Shown one piece after another: positions 43,102 through 51,664 of a DNA stretch of 64,000 nucleotides (position 1 is its first letter; each line of letters opens with the position of its first letter). The notes beneath the pieces were generated by a model. That model made no database searches. It was not told the DNA's origin and saw only the letters and a list, made by a program, of their open reading frames with translations. The translations under genes were made by a program, and so were the position numbers. The stretch comes from an uncultured Oscillospiraceae bacterium. Lineage in GTDB: Bacteria; Bacillota; Clostridia; Oscillospirales; Oscillospiraceae. Location of the stretch: positions 62,001 to 126,000 of the forward strand of contig CABSMJ010000002.1 of the NCBI GenBank assembly GCA_902478785.1. The letters are read 5' to 3'.

Positions 43102-43130
43102 TGGAAATTTTGATTTATTTCTGCTAAAAT
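43102..43130 (+). promoter_or_regulatory. promoter of tig
   Basis: TAAAAT (43125-43130) with TGC before it forms an extended -10. TGGAAA (43102-43107) lies 17 nt upstream. The leader to tig is about 43 nt. Confidence 0.55.
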
Positions 43131-43179
43131 AGTAATTCGCACCGGTCAGTCAATCGGTGATGAACGGAGGAAAAAGAAA

Positions 43180-44589
43180 ATGAGTGTTAAGAGCTGCGAA
43201 AAACTGGAAAAAAGCAAGGTCGCACTGACCGTTGAGGTGAGTGCAGAGGACTTTGAGTCTGCTGTCGTCAAGGCATATCAGAAGATGCGCAAGGATATCC
43301 GGATTCCCGGTTTCCGTCCCGGCAAGGCTCCCCGCAAAGTGGTGGAGGGCATGTACGGCGCAGAGGTGTTCTATGACGAGGCTGTGAATATTGCCCTGCC
43401 CGACGCCTATGGCGCGGCTGTGGATGCCGAGAAGCTCAATGTGGTGGGCTATCCCGAGGTGGAGCTGGTGGAGGCCCCCAAGGCTGGCAGCGGCTTTGTG
43501 TTCAAGGCTACCGTTCCCGTGTATCCCGAGGTGAAGCTGGGCCAGTACAAGGGCCTGAAGGCTCCCAAGGCTGAGGTGAAGGTGGGCGCTGCCGATGTCA
43601 ATGCCCGCCTGGCTGAGCTGGCCGACCGCAACACCCGTCTGGTCTCCACCGACAAGGCCGTGGAGAATGGCGACATCGCCGTCATCGACTACGAGGGCTT
43701 TGACAACGGCGTGGCCTTCCAGGGCGGCAAGGGCGAGAACCACAGCCTGGAGATCGGCTCCGGCACCTTTGTTCCCGGCTTTGAAGAGCAGCTCATCGGC
43801 ATGAAAGCCGGCGAGGAGAAGGACATCGACATCACCTTCCCCGAGGACTATCACAAGGATCTGGCCGGCAAGAAGGTCGTGTTCCATGTGAAGGTCAACG
43901 AGGTCAAGGTCAAGGATGTGCCTGCCCTGGATGATGAGTTCGCCAAGGACGTGTCCGAGTTTGACACCCTCAAGGAGCTCAAGGCCGACCTGAAGAAGAA
44001 GATCACCGCTGAGCGGGAAGAGGCTGCCAACCGCGCCTTTGAGGACCGCCTGATGACCCAGGTGGGTGAGGGCATTGAGGCCGATGTGCCCGAGGCCATG
44101 GTGGAGGCCCAGGTGGACCGCTTCCTGGAGAACTTCAAGCAGCAGCTGGCTTCTCAGGGCATCCCCTATGACCAGTATCTGCAGATGACCGGCACCGAGG
44201 AGTCCAAGCTCAAGGACGACGCCCGTGAGCCCGCCGAGAAGCAGGTGCGCCTGGATCTGGCTGTGGCCGCCATCATCGAGGCTGAGAAGCTGGAGGCTTC
44301 CGCCGAGGAGATCGAGGAGGAGTACAAGAAGTTCTCCGAGCGCTACGGCATGGATGTGGACACCGTGAAGAAGTATCTGCCCGAGGACCAGATCAAGGCC
44401 CAGATCCTCAATGAGAAGGCCATTGCCGTGGTCCGCGACAGCGCTGAGGCCACTGCTCCCGAAGAGGAGGAGAAGCCCAAGAAGACCGCTAAGAAGACTA
44501 CCAAGAAGGCGGCCAAGAAGGACGAGGAGGCTCCCGCTGAGGAGACCACCGAGGCTCCTGCTGAGGCTCCCGCCGAGTCCAAGGAGTAA
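43180..44589 (+). CDS. tig: trigger factor
   Basis: Trigger factor is the ribosome-bound chaperone and peptidyl-prolyl isomerase. The 469-residue protein has the N-terminal ribosome-binding domain (IRIPGFRPGKAPRKVVEGMY), the FKBP domain (about 155-245, with GDIAVIDYEGFDNGV) and the C-terminal helical arms. It ends in a low-complexity Lys/Ala/Glu/Pro tail of about 40 residues after position 425 that most homologues lack. The strong AACGGAGGAAAAAG site precedes the ATG. It heads the tig-clpP-clpX-lon-ysxC cluster. Confidence 0.97.
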   Translation: MSVKSCEKLEKSKVALTVEVSAEDFESAVVKAYQKMRKDIRIPGFRPGKAPRKVVEGMYGAEVFYDEAVNIALPDAYGAAVDAEKLNVVGYPEVELVEAPKAGSGFVFKATVPVYPEVKLGQYKGLKAPKAEVKVGAADVNARLAELADRNTRLVSTDKAVENGDIAVIDYEGFDNGVAFQGGKGENHSLEIGSGTFVPGFEEQLIGMKAGEEKDIDITFPEDYHKDLAGKKVVFHVKVNEVKVKDVPALDDEFAKDVSEFDTLKELKADLKKKITAEREEAANRAFEDRLMTQVGEGIEADVPEAMVEAQVDRFLENFKQQLASQGIPYDQYLQMTGTEESKLKDDAREPAEKQVRLDLAVAAIIEAEKLEASAEEIEEEYKKFSERYGMDVDTVKKYLPEDQIKAQILNEKAIAVVRDSAEATAPEEEEKPKKTAKKTTKKAAKKDEEAPAEETTEAPAEAPAESKE

Positions 44590-44649
44590 TTCCGCGTCAA
44601 AAAAGAGGGAGAAAACAAGGCGCTGGCGGCCTTACATCAAAAACCGACA

Positions 44650-44686
44650 GCTTCTCCCATGGCCGGTGTAGTACCATGGGAGAAGC
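44650..44686 (+). other. perfect 13-bp inverted repeat between tig and clpP
   Basis: GCTTCTCCCATGG (44650-44662) and CCATGGGAGAAGC (44674-44686) pair perfectly around an 11-nt loop. There is no T run after it, so a rho-independent terminator is unlikely. It could be a protein-binding operator or an mRNA hairpin. The clpP ribosome site lies 22 nt beyond. Confidence 0.6.
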
Positions 44687-44721
44687 CAGTGCACAAGGGA
44701 AAAAACAGGAGGTTTTTCAGA

Positions 44722-45303
44722 ATGAGTTTAGTGCCTTATGTAGTCGAACAGACCAACAGAGGAGAGCGTTCCTACGACATTTTCTCCCGTCTGCTCAATG
44801 ACCGTATCGTCTTTTTGGGCGAGGAGGTCAACGCCACCACGGCCAGTCTCGTTGTGGCGCAGCTGCTGTATCTGGAGGCCCAGGACCCCGACAAGGAGAT
44901 CCAGCTCTATATCAACAGCCCCGGCGGCTCTGTCACCGACGGCATGGCCATCTATGATACGATGCAGTATATCAAGTGCGATGTGTCCACCATCTGCGTG
45001 GGTATGGCGGCCAGCATGGGCGCCTTCCTGCTCTCTTCCGGCACCAAGGGCAAGCGGCTGGCGCTGCCCAATGCCGAGATCATGATCCATCAGCCCTCTG
45101 CCGGCACCCAGGGACAGATCACCGACATGGCCATCCACCTCAAGCGGTTGGAGACCATCAAGAAGCGGATGAACCGTATCATGGCGGAGAATGCCGGCCG
45201 GAGCGTGGAGGAAGTGACGGCCGCCTGCGAGCGCGACAATTTCATGAGCGCTGAGGAGGCCATGGAGTTCGGCCTGGTGGATAAGGTCATTTATAAGAGA
45301 TAA
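44722..45303 (+). CDS. clpP: ATP-dependent Clp protease proteolytic subunit
   Basis: ClpP is the serine-protease tetradecamer used with ClpX. The product from the ATG at 44722 is 193 residues (MSLVPYVVEQTNRGERSYDI), the normal size, with an AGGAGG site upstream; an in-frame upstream start is not supported. Catalytic Ser98 lies in GMAASMGAFL and His123 in MIHQPSAG; Asp172 is expected in the final third. NSPGGSVTDGMAIYDTM is conserved. clpX follows after 14 nt. Confidence 0.98.
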   Translation: MSLVPYVVEQTNRGERSYDIFSRLLNDRIVFLGEEVNATTASLVVAQLLYLEAQDPDKEIQLYINSPGGSVTDGMAIYDTMQYIKCDVSTICVGMAASMGAFLLSSGTKGKRLALPNAEIMIHQPSAGTQGQITDMAIHLKRLETIKKRMNRIMAENAGRSVEEVTAACERDNFMSAEEAMEFGLVDKVIYKR

Positions 45304-45317
45304 GATCGGGGAAAGAT

Positions 45318-46637
45318 ATGATGAACGACGAAGGCAAAAAGTCCCTCCGCTGCTCCTTCTGTGGCAAGCATGAGCAGCAGGTACACCGCATGATCCAGGG
45401 ACCCGGCGTCCGCATCTGCGACGAGTGCGTGCAGCTTTGCATGAGCATTCTCAACGACGGCTACGAGGATACGGGCCACAGCGGTCTGGAGGATATTCCG
45501 GACAAGCTCCCCACACCTCAGGAGATCAAAGAGGTGCTGGACCAGTATGTGGTGGGCCAGGATGCGGCGAAGGTGGCTTTGTCTGTTTCAGTCTATAACC
45601 ACTATAAGCGCATTTATTTCGGCGGGGACGAGGATGTGGAGCTGCAAAAGAGCAACATCCTGATGATCGGGCCCACCGGCAGCGGCAAGACGCTGTTTGC
45701 CCAGACGCTGGCCCGGATTCTGAAGGTCCCCTTTGCCATTGCCGATGCTACCACTCTGACGGAGGCCGGCTATGTGGGCGACGATGTGGAGAATATCCTC
45801 CTGCGCCTCCTGCAGGCCGCGGACTTCGACGTGGAGCGGGCAGAGCACGGCATCATCTACGTGGATGAGATCGACAAGATCGCCCGCAAGAGCGAGAACG
45901 TCTCCATCACCCGGGACGTGTCCGGCGAGGGTGTGCAGCAGGCTCTGCTGAAGATCGTGGAGGGCACTGTGGCCAATGTGCCTCCTCAGGGCGGCCGCAA
46001 GCACCCCCACCAGGAGTTCATCCAGGTGGATACCCGCAACATCCTCTTCATCTGCGGCGGCGCCTTCGACGGCCTGGAAAAGATCATCGAGCGCCGGGTG
46101 GACCAGAAGGGCATCGGCTTCGGTGCCGTGGTGGAGAGCAAGAAGGACAAGGACGTGAGCCGTCTCCTCAAGGAGGTCCAGCCTCACGACATCCTCAAGT
46201 ACGGCCTGATCCCTGAGCTGGTGGGTCGTCTGCCGGTGATCGCACCGCTGCAGGCTCTGACCCGTGACGATCTGGTCCGGATCCTCACCGAGCCCAAGAA
46301 CGCTCTGGTGAAGCAGTATCAGAAGTTGCTGGGCTATGACAATGTGGAGCTGGTGTTTGAGCGGGAGGCTCTGGAGGCTGTGGCCGACAAGGCCATCGAG
46401 CGCAACATCGGCGCCCGTGGTCTGCGGGCCGTCATGGAGGGGCTGCTGACCCAGATGATGTATGACATCCCCTCTGATCCCACCATTGAAAAGGTCACCA
46501 TCACCCGTGCCTGTGTGGAGGGTAATGGCGAGCCTGTGGTGGAGCGCAATCCGGAGAAGATCAGCTACGCTGCCCGGCTCCATTCCGGGAAGAGCGAGCC
46601 CGCCTCCGGCTCTTCCAAACCTGCTTCGGCATCCTGA
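45318..46637 (+). CDS. clpX: ATP-dependent Clp protease ATP-binding subunit ClpX
   Basis: ClpX unfolds substrates and feeds them to ClpP. The 439-residue product has the N-terminal zinc-binding domain (Cys12, Cys15, Cys34, Cys37), then the AAA+ core with Walker A GPTGSGKT near residue 120, Walker B VDEIDKIA and the RKH-type pore signature. The small domain and a Ser/Pro-rich tail of about 25 residues complete it. Two ATG codons stand in tandem at the start, either of which may be used. It is followed by a terminator-like hairpin before lon. Confidence 0.98.
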   Translation: MMNDEGKKSLRCSFCGKHEQQVHRMIQGPGVRICDECVQLCMSILNDGYEDTGHSGLEDIPDKLPTPQEIKEVLDQYVVGQDAAKVALSVSVYNHYKRIYFGGDEDVELQKSNILMIGPTGSGKTLFAQTLARILKVPFAIADATTLTEAGYVGDDVENILLRLLQAADFDVERAEHGIIYVDEIDKIARKSENVSITRDVSGEGVQQALLKIVEGTVANVPPQGGRKHPHQEFIQVDTRNILFICGGAFDGLEKIIERRVDQKGIGFGAVVESKKDKDVSRLLKEVQPHDILKYGLIPELVGRLPVIAPLQALTRDDLVRILTEPKNALVKQYQKLLGYDNVELVFEREALEAVADKAIERNIGARGLRAVMEGLLTQMMYDIPSDPTIEKVTITRACVEGNGEPVVERNPEKISYAARLHSGKSEPASGSSKPASAS

Positions 46638-46646
46638 GAAATAAAC

Positions 46647-46690
46647 GGAAAAAAGGAAGAGGCGCCGGGTGCGACGCCCCTTCTTTTTCC
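46647..46690 (+). terminator. hairpin between clpX and lon
   Basis: A long A-rich/T-rich stem (46647-46664 with 46675-46690, minor mismatches) has a GC-rich top and its T run inside the stem. It is probably a terminator of the tig-clpP-clpX message; whether lon is then read from its own promoter is unclear. Confidence 0.65.
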
Positions 46691-46748
46691 ATAAACAGGG
46701 GAAAGCAGCCTCAGGCTCTTCTCCGCCCTGAGAAAGGAAACTTTGACC

Positions 46749-49160
46749 ATGGAACCTATAACTTGGAACATCCCTGTGCTGGCGCTTCGGGGACTGACCG
46801 TCTTTCCCAAGCAGTCGGTCAACTTCGATGTGGAGCGGGAGATTTCCATCCGCGCCCTGGAGAGCGCCATAGAGGGGGACCAGGAGGTCTTTCTGGTGAC
46901 CCAGCAGGAGATCGGCGTGGTGGCTCCTCAGGAAAAGGACCTCTATGAGATTGGCACCATTGCCCATATCCGCCAGATCCTCCGCATATCGGAGCACTCG
47001 GTGCGGGTGATGGTGGAGGGCCGTTCCCGGGCTCGTCTCAAGCGGCTGTGGCAGACGGAGCCCTTCCTTCAGGCCAATGTGGAGGAGATTCCAGAGCCGG
47101 ATTCCTCCCAGCGGCCGGGGCCCCGGACAGAGGCCCTGGTGCGCCAGACTTATAGCCTCTTTTCCGAGTATGCTGAGCTTTCCGGCAACGTGTCGGAGGA
47201 GATCACCGGCGCTGTGCTGGACTGTCAGGATCCGGGACGGCTGGCGGACTTCATTGCCCAGAATGTGAGCCTGCGCCACTTTGATAAGCAGACCATCCTG
47301 GAGGAGCTTCATCCCTACCTGCGCCTGAAAAAGCTCAACGGCTTCCTGAGCCAGGAGCTCAGCGTCCTGGGTTTTGAGCACGAGATGGAGGAGAAGATCC
47401 GGGACCAGCTGGTCCGCAGCCAGCGGGAGCAGATCCTGCGCACCCAGATCCGGGTGATGCAGAACGAACTGGGTGAAGGCGACGACGGAGACGATGAGCT
47501 CCAGAGCTACCGGGATCGGATCCAGGCGCTGCACCTGCTGGAGGAGAGCGAGAAGAAGCTCCTTAAGGAGGTGGACCGACTGTCCAAGCAGCCCTTCGGC
47601 AGCGCCGAGGGCGCAGTCATCCGCAACTACCTGGACGTGTGCCTGGAGATGCCTTGGAACACAGTCACCAAGGAGCGGGCCAGCGTGGAGGCGGCCCGGA
47701 AGATTTTGGACCGGGACCACTTTGGCCTGGAAAAGGTGAAGGAGCGGATCCTGGAGACCATTGCTGTGCGGCAGATGAATCCGGAGGGGAAGGGGCAGAT
47801 CCTCTGCCTGGTGGGCCCTCCGGGCGTGGGCAAGACCTCCATTGCCATCTCCGTGGCCAAGGCGCTGAATCTGAAGCTGGCCCGGTTGTCTCTGGGCGGC
47901 GTCCGGGACGAGGCGGATATTCGGGGCCACCGCAAGACCTACATAGGCGCCATGCCCGGCCGCATCGTGGAGGCCATCAGCCGCAGCGGCGCCATGAACC
48001 CGCTACTGCTGCTGGATGAAATCGACAAGCTGGGCAGCGACTACCGGGGCGATCCGGCGGCGGCATTGCTGGAGGTGCTGGACAGTGAGCAGAACTATGC
48101 CTTCCGGGACCATTTCCTGGAGCTGCCTCTGGATCTGAGCCATGTCATGTTCATCACCACCGCCAACACTACCGATACCATCCCACGGCCTCTGCTGGAC
48201 CGGATGGAGGTCATCCGGCTGAGCAGCTATACCGACGAGGAGAAGCTGCAGATCGCCCGGCGGCACCTGCTGCCCAAGCAGATCAAGGAGCACGGCATCC
48301 CCAAGGGGGCCATGCGGGTCAGCGACGGTGCCATCCGCAGCATCATCACCGACTACACCCGGGAATCCGGTGTTCGCGTGCTGGAGCGGCAGCTGGCAAA
48401 GCTGTGCCGTAAGGCCGCAATGCGCCTGGTGACAGGAGAAGTGAAGCGGGTTTCCTTTACAGAAAAGGACCTGCAGACCGCCCTGGGTGTCCGGGCCTAT
48501 CCGCCCACGCTCCACGCTACCCGGGAAGAGGTGGGCCTGGTGAACGGCCTGGCTTGGACCGAGGTGGGCGGCGAGATCCTGGAGGTGGAGGTCAATGTCA
48601 TGGAGGGCTCCGGCAAGCTGGAGCTCACCGGAAATCTGGGCGATGTGATGAAGGAGTCTGCCCAGGCGGCTCTGAGCTGTCTGCGCAGCCGGGCCTCCCA
48701 GCTGGACATCCCGGCGGACTTCTATAAGACCAAGGACATCCATGTCCACTTCCCTGAGGGCGCTGTGCCCAAGGACGGTCCCTCTGCCGGCATCGCTATC
48801 GCCACCGCCATGCTCTCCGCCCTGACGGGCCGGAAGGTGAAGGCGGGCATCGCCATGACCGGCGAGATCACTCTCCGGGGCCGGGTGCTGCCCATCGGCG
48901 GCTTGAAGGAAAAGACCATGGCCGCCCTGCGCTACGGCATCAAGACGGTGATCCTGCCCAAGGAGAACCTGCCGGACCTGGAGGAGATCGACCAGACGGT
49001 CCGTTCCGCCCTGCGCTTTGTTCCGGCGGAGACGCTGGACACCGTGTTGGCGGAGGCTATCTGCTTCCCCGAGCCTGCCCAGGCCCGGGAGGAGCCGGCT
49101 CTGGCTGCCTTTGCCCCCGCTGGGCGGGAAAACGCGCAGGACGCAGGACTCAGACAGTAA
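46749..49160 (+). CDS. lon: ATP-dependent protease Lon
   Basis: Lon degrades misfolded and regulatory proteins. From the ATG at 46749, with AAAGGA about 9 nt upstream, the product is 803 residues. The N-terminal substrate-recognition LAN domain (about 9-205), a coiled linker, the AAA+ module (Walker A GPPGVGKTS near 357, LLLDEIDKLG) and the C-terminal protease follow. The Ser-Lys dyad sits in PKDGPSAGIAIA (near 679) and GGLKEKTMAA (near 722). The last 30 residues form a Pro/Ala-rich tail. ysxC follows 16 nt downstream. Confidence 0.97.
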   Translation: MEPITWNIPVLALRGLTVFPKQSVNFDVEREISIRALESAIEGDQEVFLVTQQEIGVVAPQEKDLYEIGTIAHIRQILRISEHSVRVMVEGRSRARLKRLWQTEPFLQANVEEIPEPDSSQRPGPRTEALVRQTYSLFSEYAELSGNVSEEITGAVLDCQDPGRLADFIAQNVSLRHFDKQTILEELHPYLRLKKLNGFLSQELSVLGFEHEMEEKIRDQLVRSQREQILRTQIRVMQNELGEGDDGDDELQSYRDRIQALHLLEESEKKLLKEVDRLSKQPFGSAEGAVIRNYLDVCLEMPWNTVTKERASVEAARKILDRDHFGLEKVKERILETIAVRQMNPEGKGQILCLVGPPGVGKTSIAISVAKALNLKLARLSLGGVRDEADIRGHRKTYIGAMPGRIVEAISRSGAMNPLLLLDEIDKLGSDYRGDPAAALLEVLDSEQNYAFRDHFLELPLDLSHVMFITTANTTDTIPRPLLDRMEVIRLSSYTDEEKLQIARRHLLPKQIKEHGIPKGAMRVSDGAIRSIITDYTRESGVRVLERQLAKLCRKAAMRLVTGEVKRVSFTEKDLQTALGVRAYPPTLHATREEVGLVNGLAWTEVGGEILEVEVNVMEGSGKLELTGNLGDVMKESAQAALSCLRSRASQLDIPADFYKTKDIHVHFPEGAVPKDGPSAGIAIATAMLSALTGRKVKAGIAMTGEITLRGRVLPIGGLKEKTMAALRYGIKTVILPKENLPDLEEIDQTVRSALRFVPAETLDTVLAEAICFPEPAQAREEPALAAFAPAGRENAQDAGLRQ

Positions 49161-49176
49161 AGGAGAACTCCTGTTC

Positions 49177-49773
49177 ATGTCTCTTAATTTCTCAAAAGTT
49201 GAGTTTGTTCGCTCCGCAGCGGGGCCGGAGGGCTTTTTGCGGGATGGGCTGCCCCAGGCGGCCTTTGCCGGCCGGTCCAATGTGGGCAAGTCCTCGGTCA
49301 TCAACCGCCTGGTGGGCCGGAAGAACTTCGCCCGGGTGGGGGCCACCCCCGGAAAGACCGCCCATATCAACTATTTTTTGGTGGACCGGCGGGCCTATCT
49401 GGTGGATCTGCCCGGCTACGGCTATGCCAAGGTTTCCCAGGCGGAGAAGGACCGCTGGGGCCGGCTGATGGAGCGCTACTTCCAGGATGAGCAGCAGCTC
49501 ATCACGTTGGGTGTGCTGATCGTGGACATTCGCCACAAGCCTACGGCGGACGATGTGACCATGCATGAGTGGTTTCGCCAGACCGGATGCCCGGAGATCA
49601 TCGTGGCCAACAAGCTGGATAAGCTGAAAAAGAGCCAGGTGGAGCCGGCGCTCACACTGATTCGGGAGACTCTGGAGCTGACGGAAGACGACGCTCTGGT
49701 GCCCTTTTCCGCGGAGAAGGGGGAGGGCAAGGAGGCCCTCATCCGATTGATGACAGAGGCTGTTGAGAGATGA
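49177..49773 (+). CDS. ysxC: ribosome biogenesis GTP-binding protein YsxC/YihA (EngB)
   Basis: EngB is a small GTPase for 50S assembly. The start at ATG 49177 (MSLNFSKVEFVRSAAG) gives 198 residues, the usual length. Its G motifs are G1 AGRSNVGKSSVIN near 30, G3 DLPGYGYAKV near 75 and G4 VANKLDKL near 150. The AAGGAG site (49160-49165) is partly self-complementary with CTCCT just after it, a weak hairpin that coupling to lon translation would open. It ends the tig-to-ysxC cluster before a terminator. Confidence 0.96.
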   Translation: MSLNFSKVEFVRSAAGPEGFLRDGLPQAAFAGRSNVGKSSVINRLVGRKNFARVGATPGKTAHINYFLVDRRAYLVDLPGYGYAKVSQAEKDRWGRLMERYFQDEQQLITLGVLIVDIRHKPTADDVTMHEWFRQTGCPEIIVANKLDKLKKSQVEPALTLIRETLELTEDDALVPFSAEKGEGKEALIRLMTEAVER

Positions 49774-49805
49774 AAAAAGGGAACGGCACAGCCGTTCCCT
49801 TTTTT
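49773..49805 (+). terminator. bidirectional terminator between ysxC and the XRE gene
   Basis: AAAAAAGGGAACGGC (49773-49787) and GCCGTTCCCTTTTTT (49791-49805) form a perfect 15-bp stem with a 3-nt loop. It lies between convergent genes and has A/T runs on both sides. Confidence 0.93.
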
Positions 49806-49817
49806 GTGTTTGCGTCC

Positions 49818-51389
49818 TTATCCGGACAGTCCTGCAGGTGTGCGGGGCAGCTCACTGCGCTCATTGATGGGGGTGACCAGATAGAGTTGCAGCAGCTCCG
49901 CCCATCCCCGAGCTGAGTCGCTAAAGACGCTGGTGTCCAGATAGCGCTCCAGGGTGTCCAGGGCGGAGGACAGCTCCGCCGGGTAGAGATCCGCAGCGTA
50001 GGCGGTGGAGGAAAGGACGTGATGTTTGGTGGCATCATCTGCGGTGTCAGTATCCAGGGCCTTGGCAAAAACCACCGGATCGCCGAAGAAGGCTCTGGCC
50101 AATACCTCGCTGTATCGCTCGGAGTAGGCGCCGTCCAGCCCCTCGGCGGTGCAGCCCATCTGGATCCAGAGGATCTCGGCGGAGGAGTAGGGGGCCTGCT
50201 CCTCCAAAAAGGAGATCAGGGAGAAGATGGTGCTGCCGGACTCCGCCTGGCTGTCGCTCAGCTGGTCCAATTCGCTCCAGTCCATGTCCGGAAGATGGCT
50301 GAAAATGTCCTGCCGGCAGCGGTACTCATCCTCTGCGGAGAGGTTCTTGTTGCTCAGCAGCTGGTTCCAGGCGATGTAGACCTGCTGGGTGGCATCCTTC
50401 TCCTCCAGCTCCGGCTCCTGGCGCTGGGAGAAGTCCGGCTCACCGTCTACCAGGGTGAAGCGGGTGACGTTGTTGGGCAGAAAGGCCTCACAGCCGAGCT
50501 CCGCCATATCCTCCAATTTGATACCTGTCACCAGCCCGTCTTTCATATAGAGACACAGACTCAATCCAAAGGTCTCCTGGGTTTGATAGGCGTAATAATA
50601 GTCATGCTGGACCAGGATATCGCTGCCTTCCTCCTTGAGACAGTACACCAGCTCATCACCGTAGGCATCCAAGACCTCCGCCTTGGTGGAGCCTACACCG
50701 ATGTCCCGGGGCGTGGTATATCCTGGTAGAATGGTGGTGATCTTTGTGATGAATTCCCGTTCTGGACTCTCCGGGTCCACTTCCGGGTCATAGCCTATGT
50801 GGAGATAGGTGATCTGAAGGGCTCCGCAGTCTGCCTGATGGAGGGTGGTGAGGTGCATATCCGTGTCGTCCGTCACATCCTCTGACTCTGTGAGTGCCAG
50901 GGAGGTGCCGAAGGGGAAGAAGCTGTCCTGGTCCCCCAGTGCCAGCCATTCTGTTTTGTCCGGTCCTTGCCACCGGAGAAGGAAGTCCGTCTCCGGCAAA
51001 ACCGGCTGCTGGTCCTGAGAGACTGGGCCTCCGCCGGAGTGCCTGCGATTTGACCAGACCAATGCACCTGCGGCGGCTGCCACAAGCGCCAGCACCACCA
51101 ATCCGATCAACACCACGACCCATGTCCTCGGTCTCCTCCGGCGGGGGGAGGGAGAATTCGGCTCGGTGCTTTCTGCCGCCGGGGTGGGCGGATCCGGTGT
51201 GGCTGTCAGCTCCGCCACAGATACGCCGAAGATGCGGGATAGCGCCAACAGGTTTTCCATGTCCGGCGTGGCCGCATCCGTCTCCCATTTGCTCACCGCC
51301 TGGCGGCTGATGCCCAGACGTCCTCCTAGCTCCTCCTGAGAGATGCCCAAGTCCCTTCGGTATTGGCCAATGCGCTGTCCCAATGTCAT
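49818..51389 (-). CDS. membrane-anchored XRE-family regulator with large ectodomain
   Basis: The 523-residue protein joins an N-terminal HTH of the Cro/C1 type (about residues 3-60, LGISQEELGGRLGISRQAVS), a Pro/Ser-rich basic linker, one membrane helix (about 90-112) and a 410-residue outer part without a recognised fold. The outer part is rich in acidic and aromatic residues. A membrane-tethered DNA-binding domain suggests direct signal transfer from outside to the promoter, or release by proteolysis. Rip proteases are present in this window (rseP and the M50 protein). The ATG has AAAGGAGGA upstream. No adjacent target gene is obvious; it lies convergent to ysxC and divergent to pyrH. Confidence 0.82.
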   Translation of the reverse strand: MTLGQRIGQYRRDLGISQEELGGRLGISRQAVSKWETDAATPDMENLLALSRIFGVSVAELTATPDPPTPAAESTEPNSPSPRRRRPRTWVVVLIGLVVLALVAAAAGALVWSNRRHSGGGPVSQDQQPVLPETDFLLRWQGPDKTEWLALGDQDSFFPFGTSLALTESEDVTDDTDMHLTTLHQADCGALQITYLHIGYDPEVDPESPEREFITKITTILPGYTTPRDIGVGSTKAEVLDAYGDELVYCLKEEGSDILVQHDYYYAYQTQETFGLSLCLYMKDGLVTGIKLEDMAELGCEAFLPNNVTRFTLVDGEPDFSQRQEPELEEKDATQQVYIAWNQLLSNKNLSAEDEYRCRQDIFSHLPDMDWSELDQLSDSQAESGSTIFSLISFLEEQAPYSSAEILWIQMGCTAEGLDGAYSERYSEVLARAFFGDPVVFAKALDTDTADDATKHHVLSSTAYAADLYPAELSSALDTLERYLDTSVFSDSARGWAELLQLYLVTPINERSELPRTPAGLSG

Positions 51390-51441
51390 GGCTGGTTCCT
51401 CCTTTGGTGCTTCATTTCTGTTTTTAAGGATAGCAGTTTTC

Positions 51442-51470
51442 CCTGTAAAAGGCTACCACCCGCATGTCAA
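51442..51470 (-). promoter_or_regulatory. possible promoter of the XRE-membrane protein gene
   Basis: On the minus strand a perfect TTGACA (51465-51470) is 17 nt from a weak TACAGG (51442-51447). The -10 is poor, so activator use or a different -10 is possible. Confidence 0.4.
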
Positions 51471-51564
51471 ATATCGGTTGCGGGGAGAAAAAAATCCCTG
51501 TTTTCAAGGAATTTTCCCGTCGGCCCGGGACGGACATTTTTCGGGAAAAACTTTGTTTACCCCC

Positions 51565-51593
51565 TATGCAAAAAGGAAAAAATACGGTAAAAT
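51565..51593 (+). promoter_or_regulatory. possible promoter of the pyrH operon
   Basis: A good -10 TAAAAT (51588-51593) lies 17 nt from a weak TATGCA (51565-51570), about 70 nt before pyrH. No other promoter for the pyrH to ispG run was found. Confidence 0.35.
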
Positions 51594-51664
51594 AGAGCCG
51601 ATATGACAGTGCGAGCCCGCGGCGCATAAGAGCCGTGGAATTTGATCGCGAAGGGATGGGACAC

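Noticed and set aside
44590..44721. CtsR or CIRCE heat-shock operators ahead of clpP and tig.
   Set aside because: No GGTCAAA tandem heptads or TTAGCACTC/GAGTGCTAA pair are present; only the 13-bp inverted repeat was found and reported separately.
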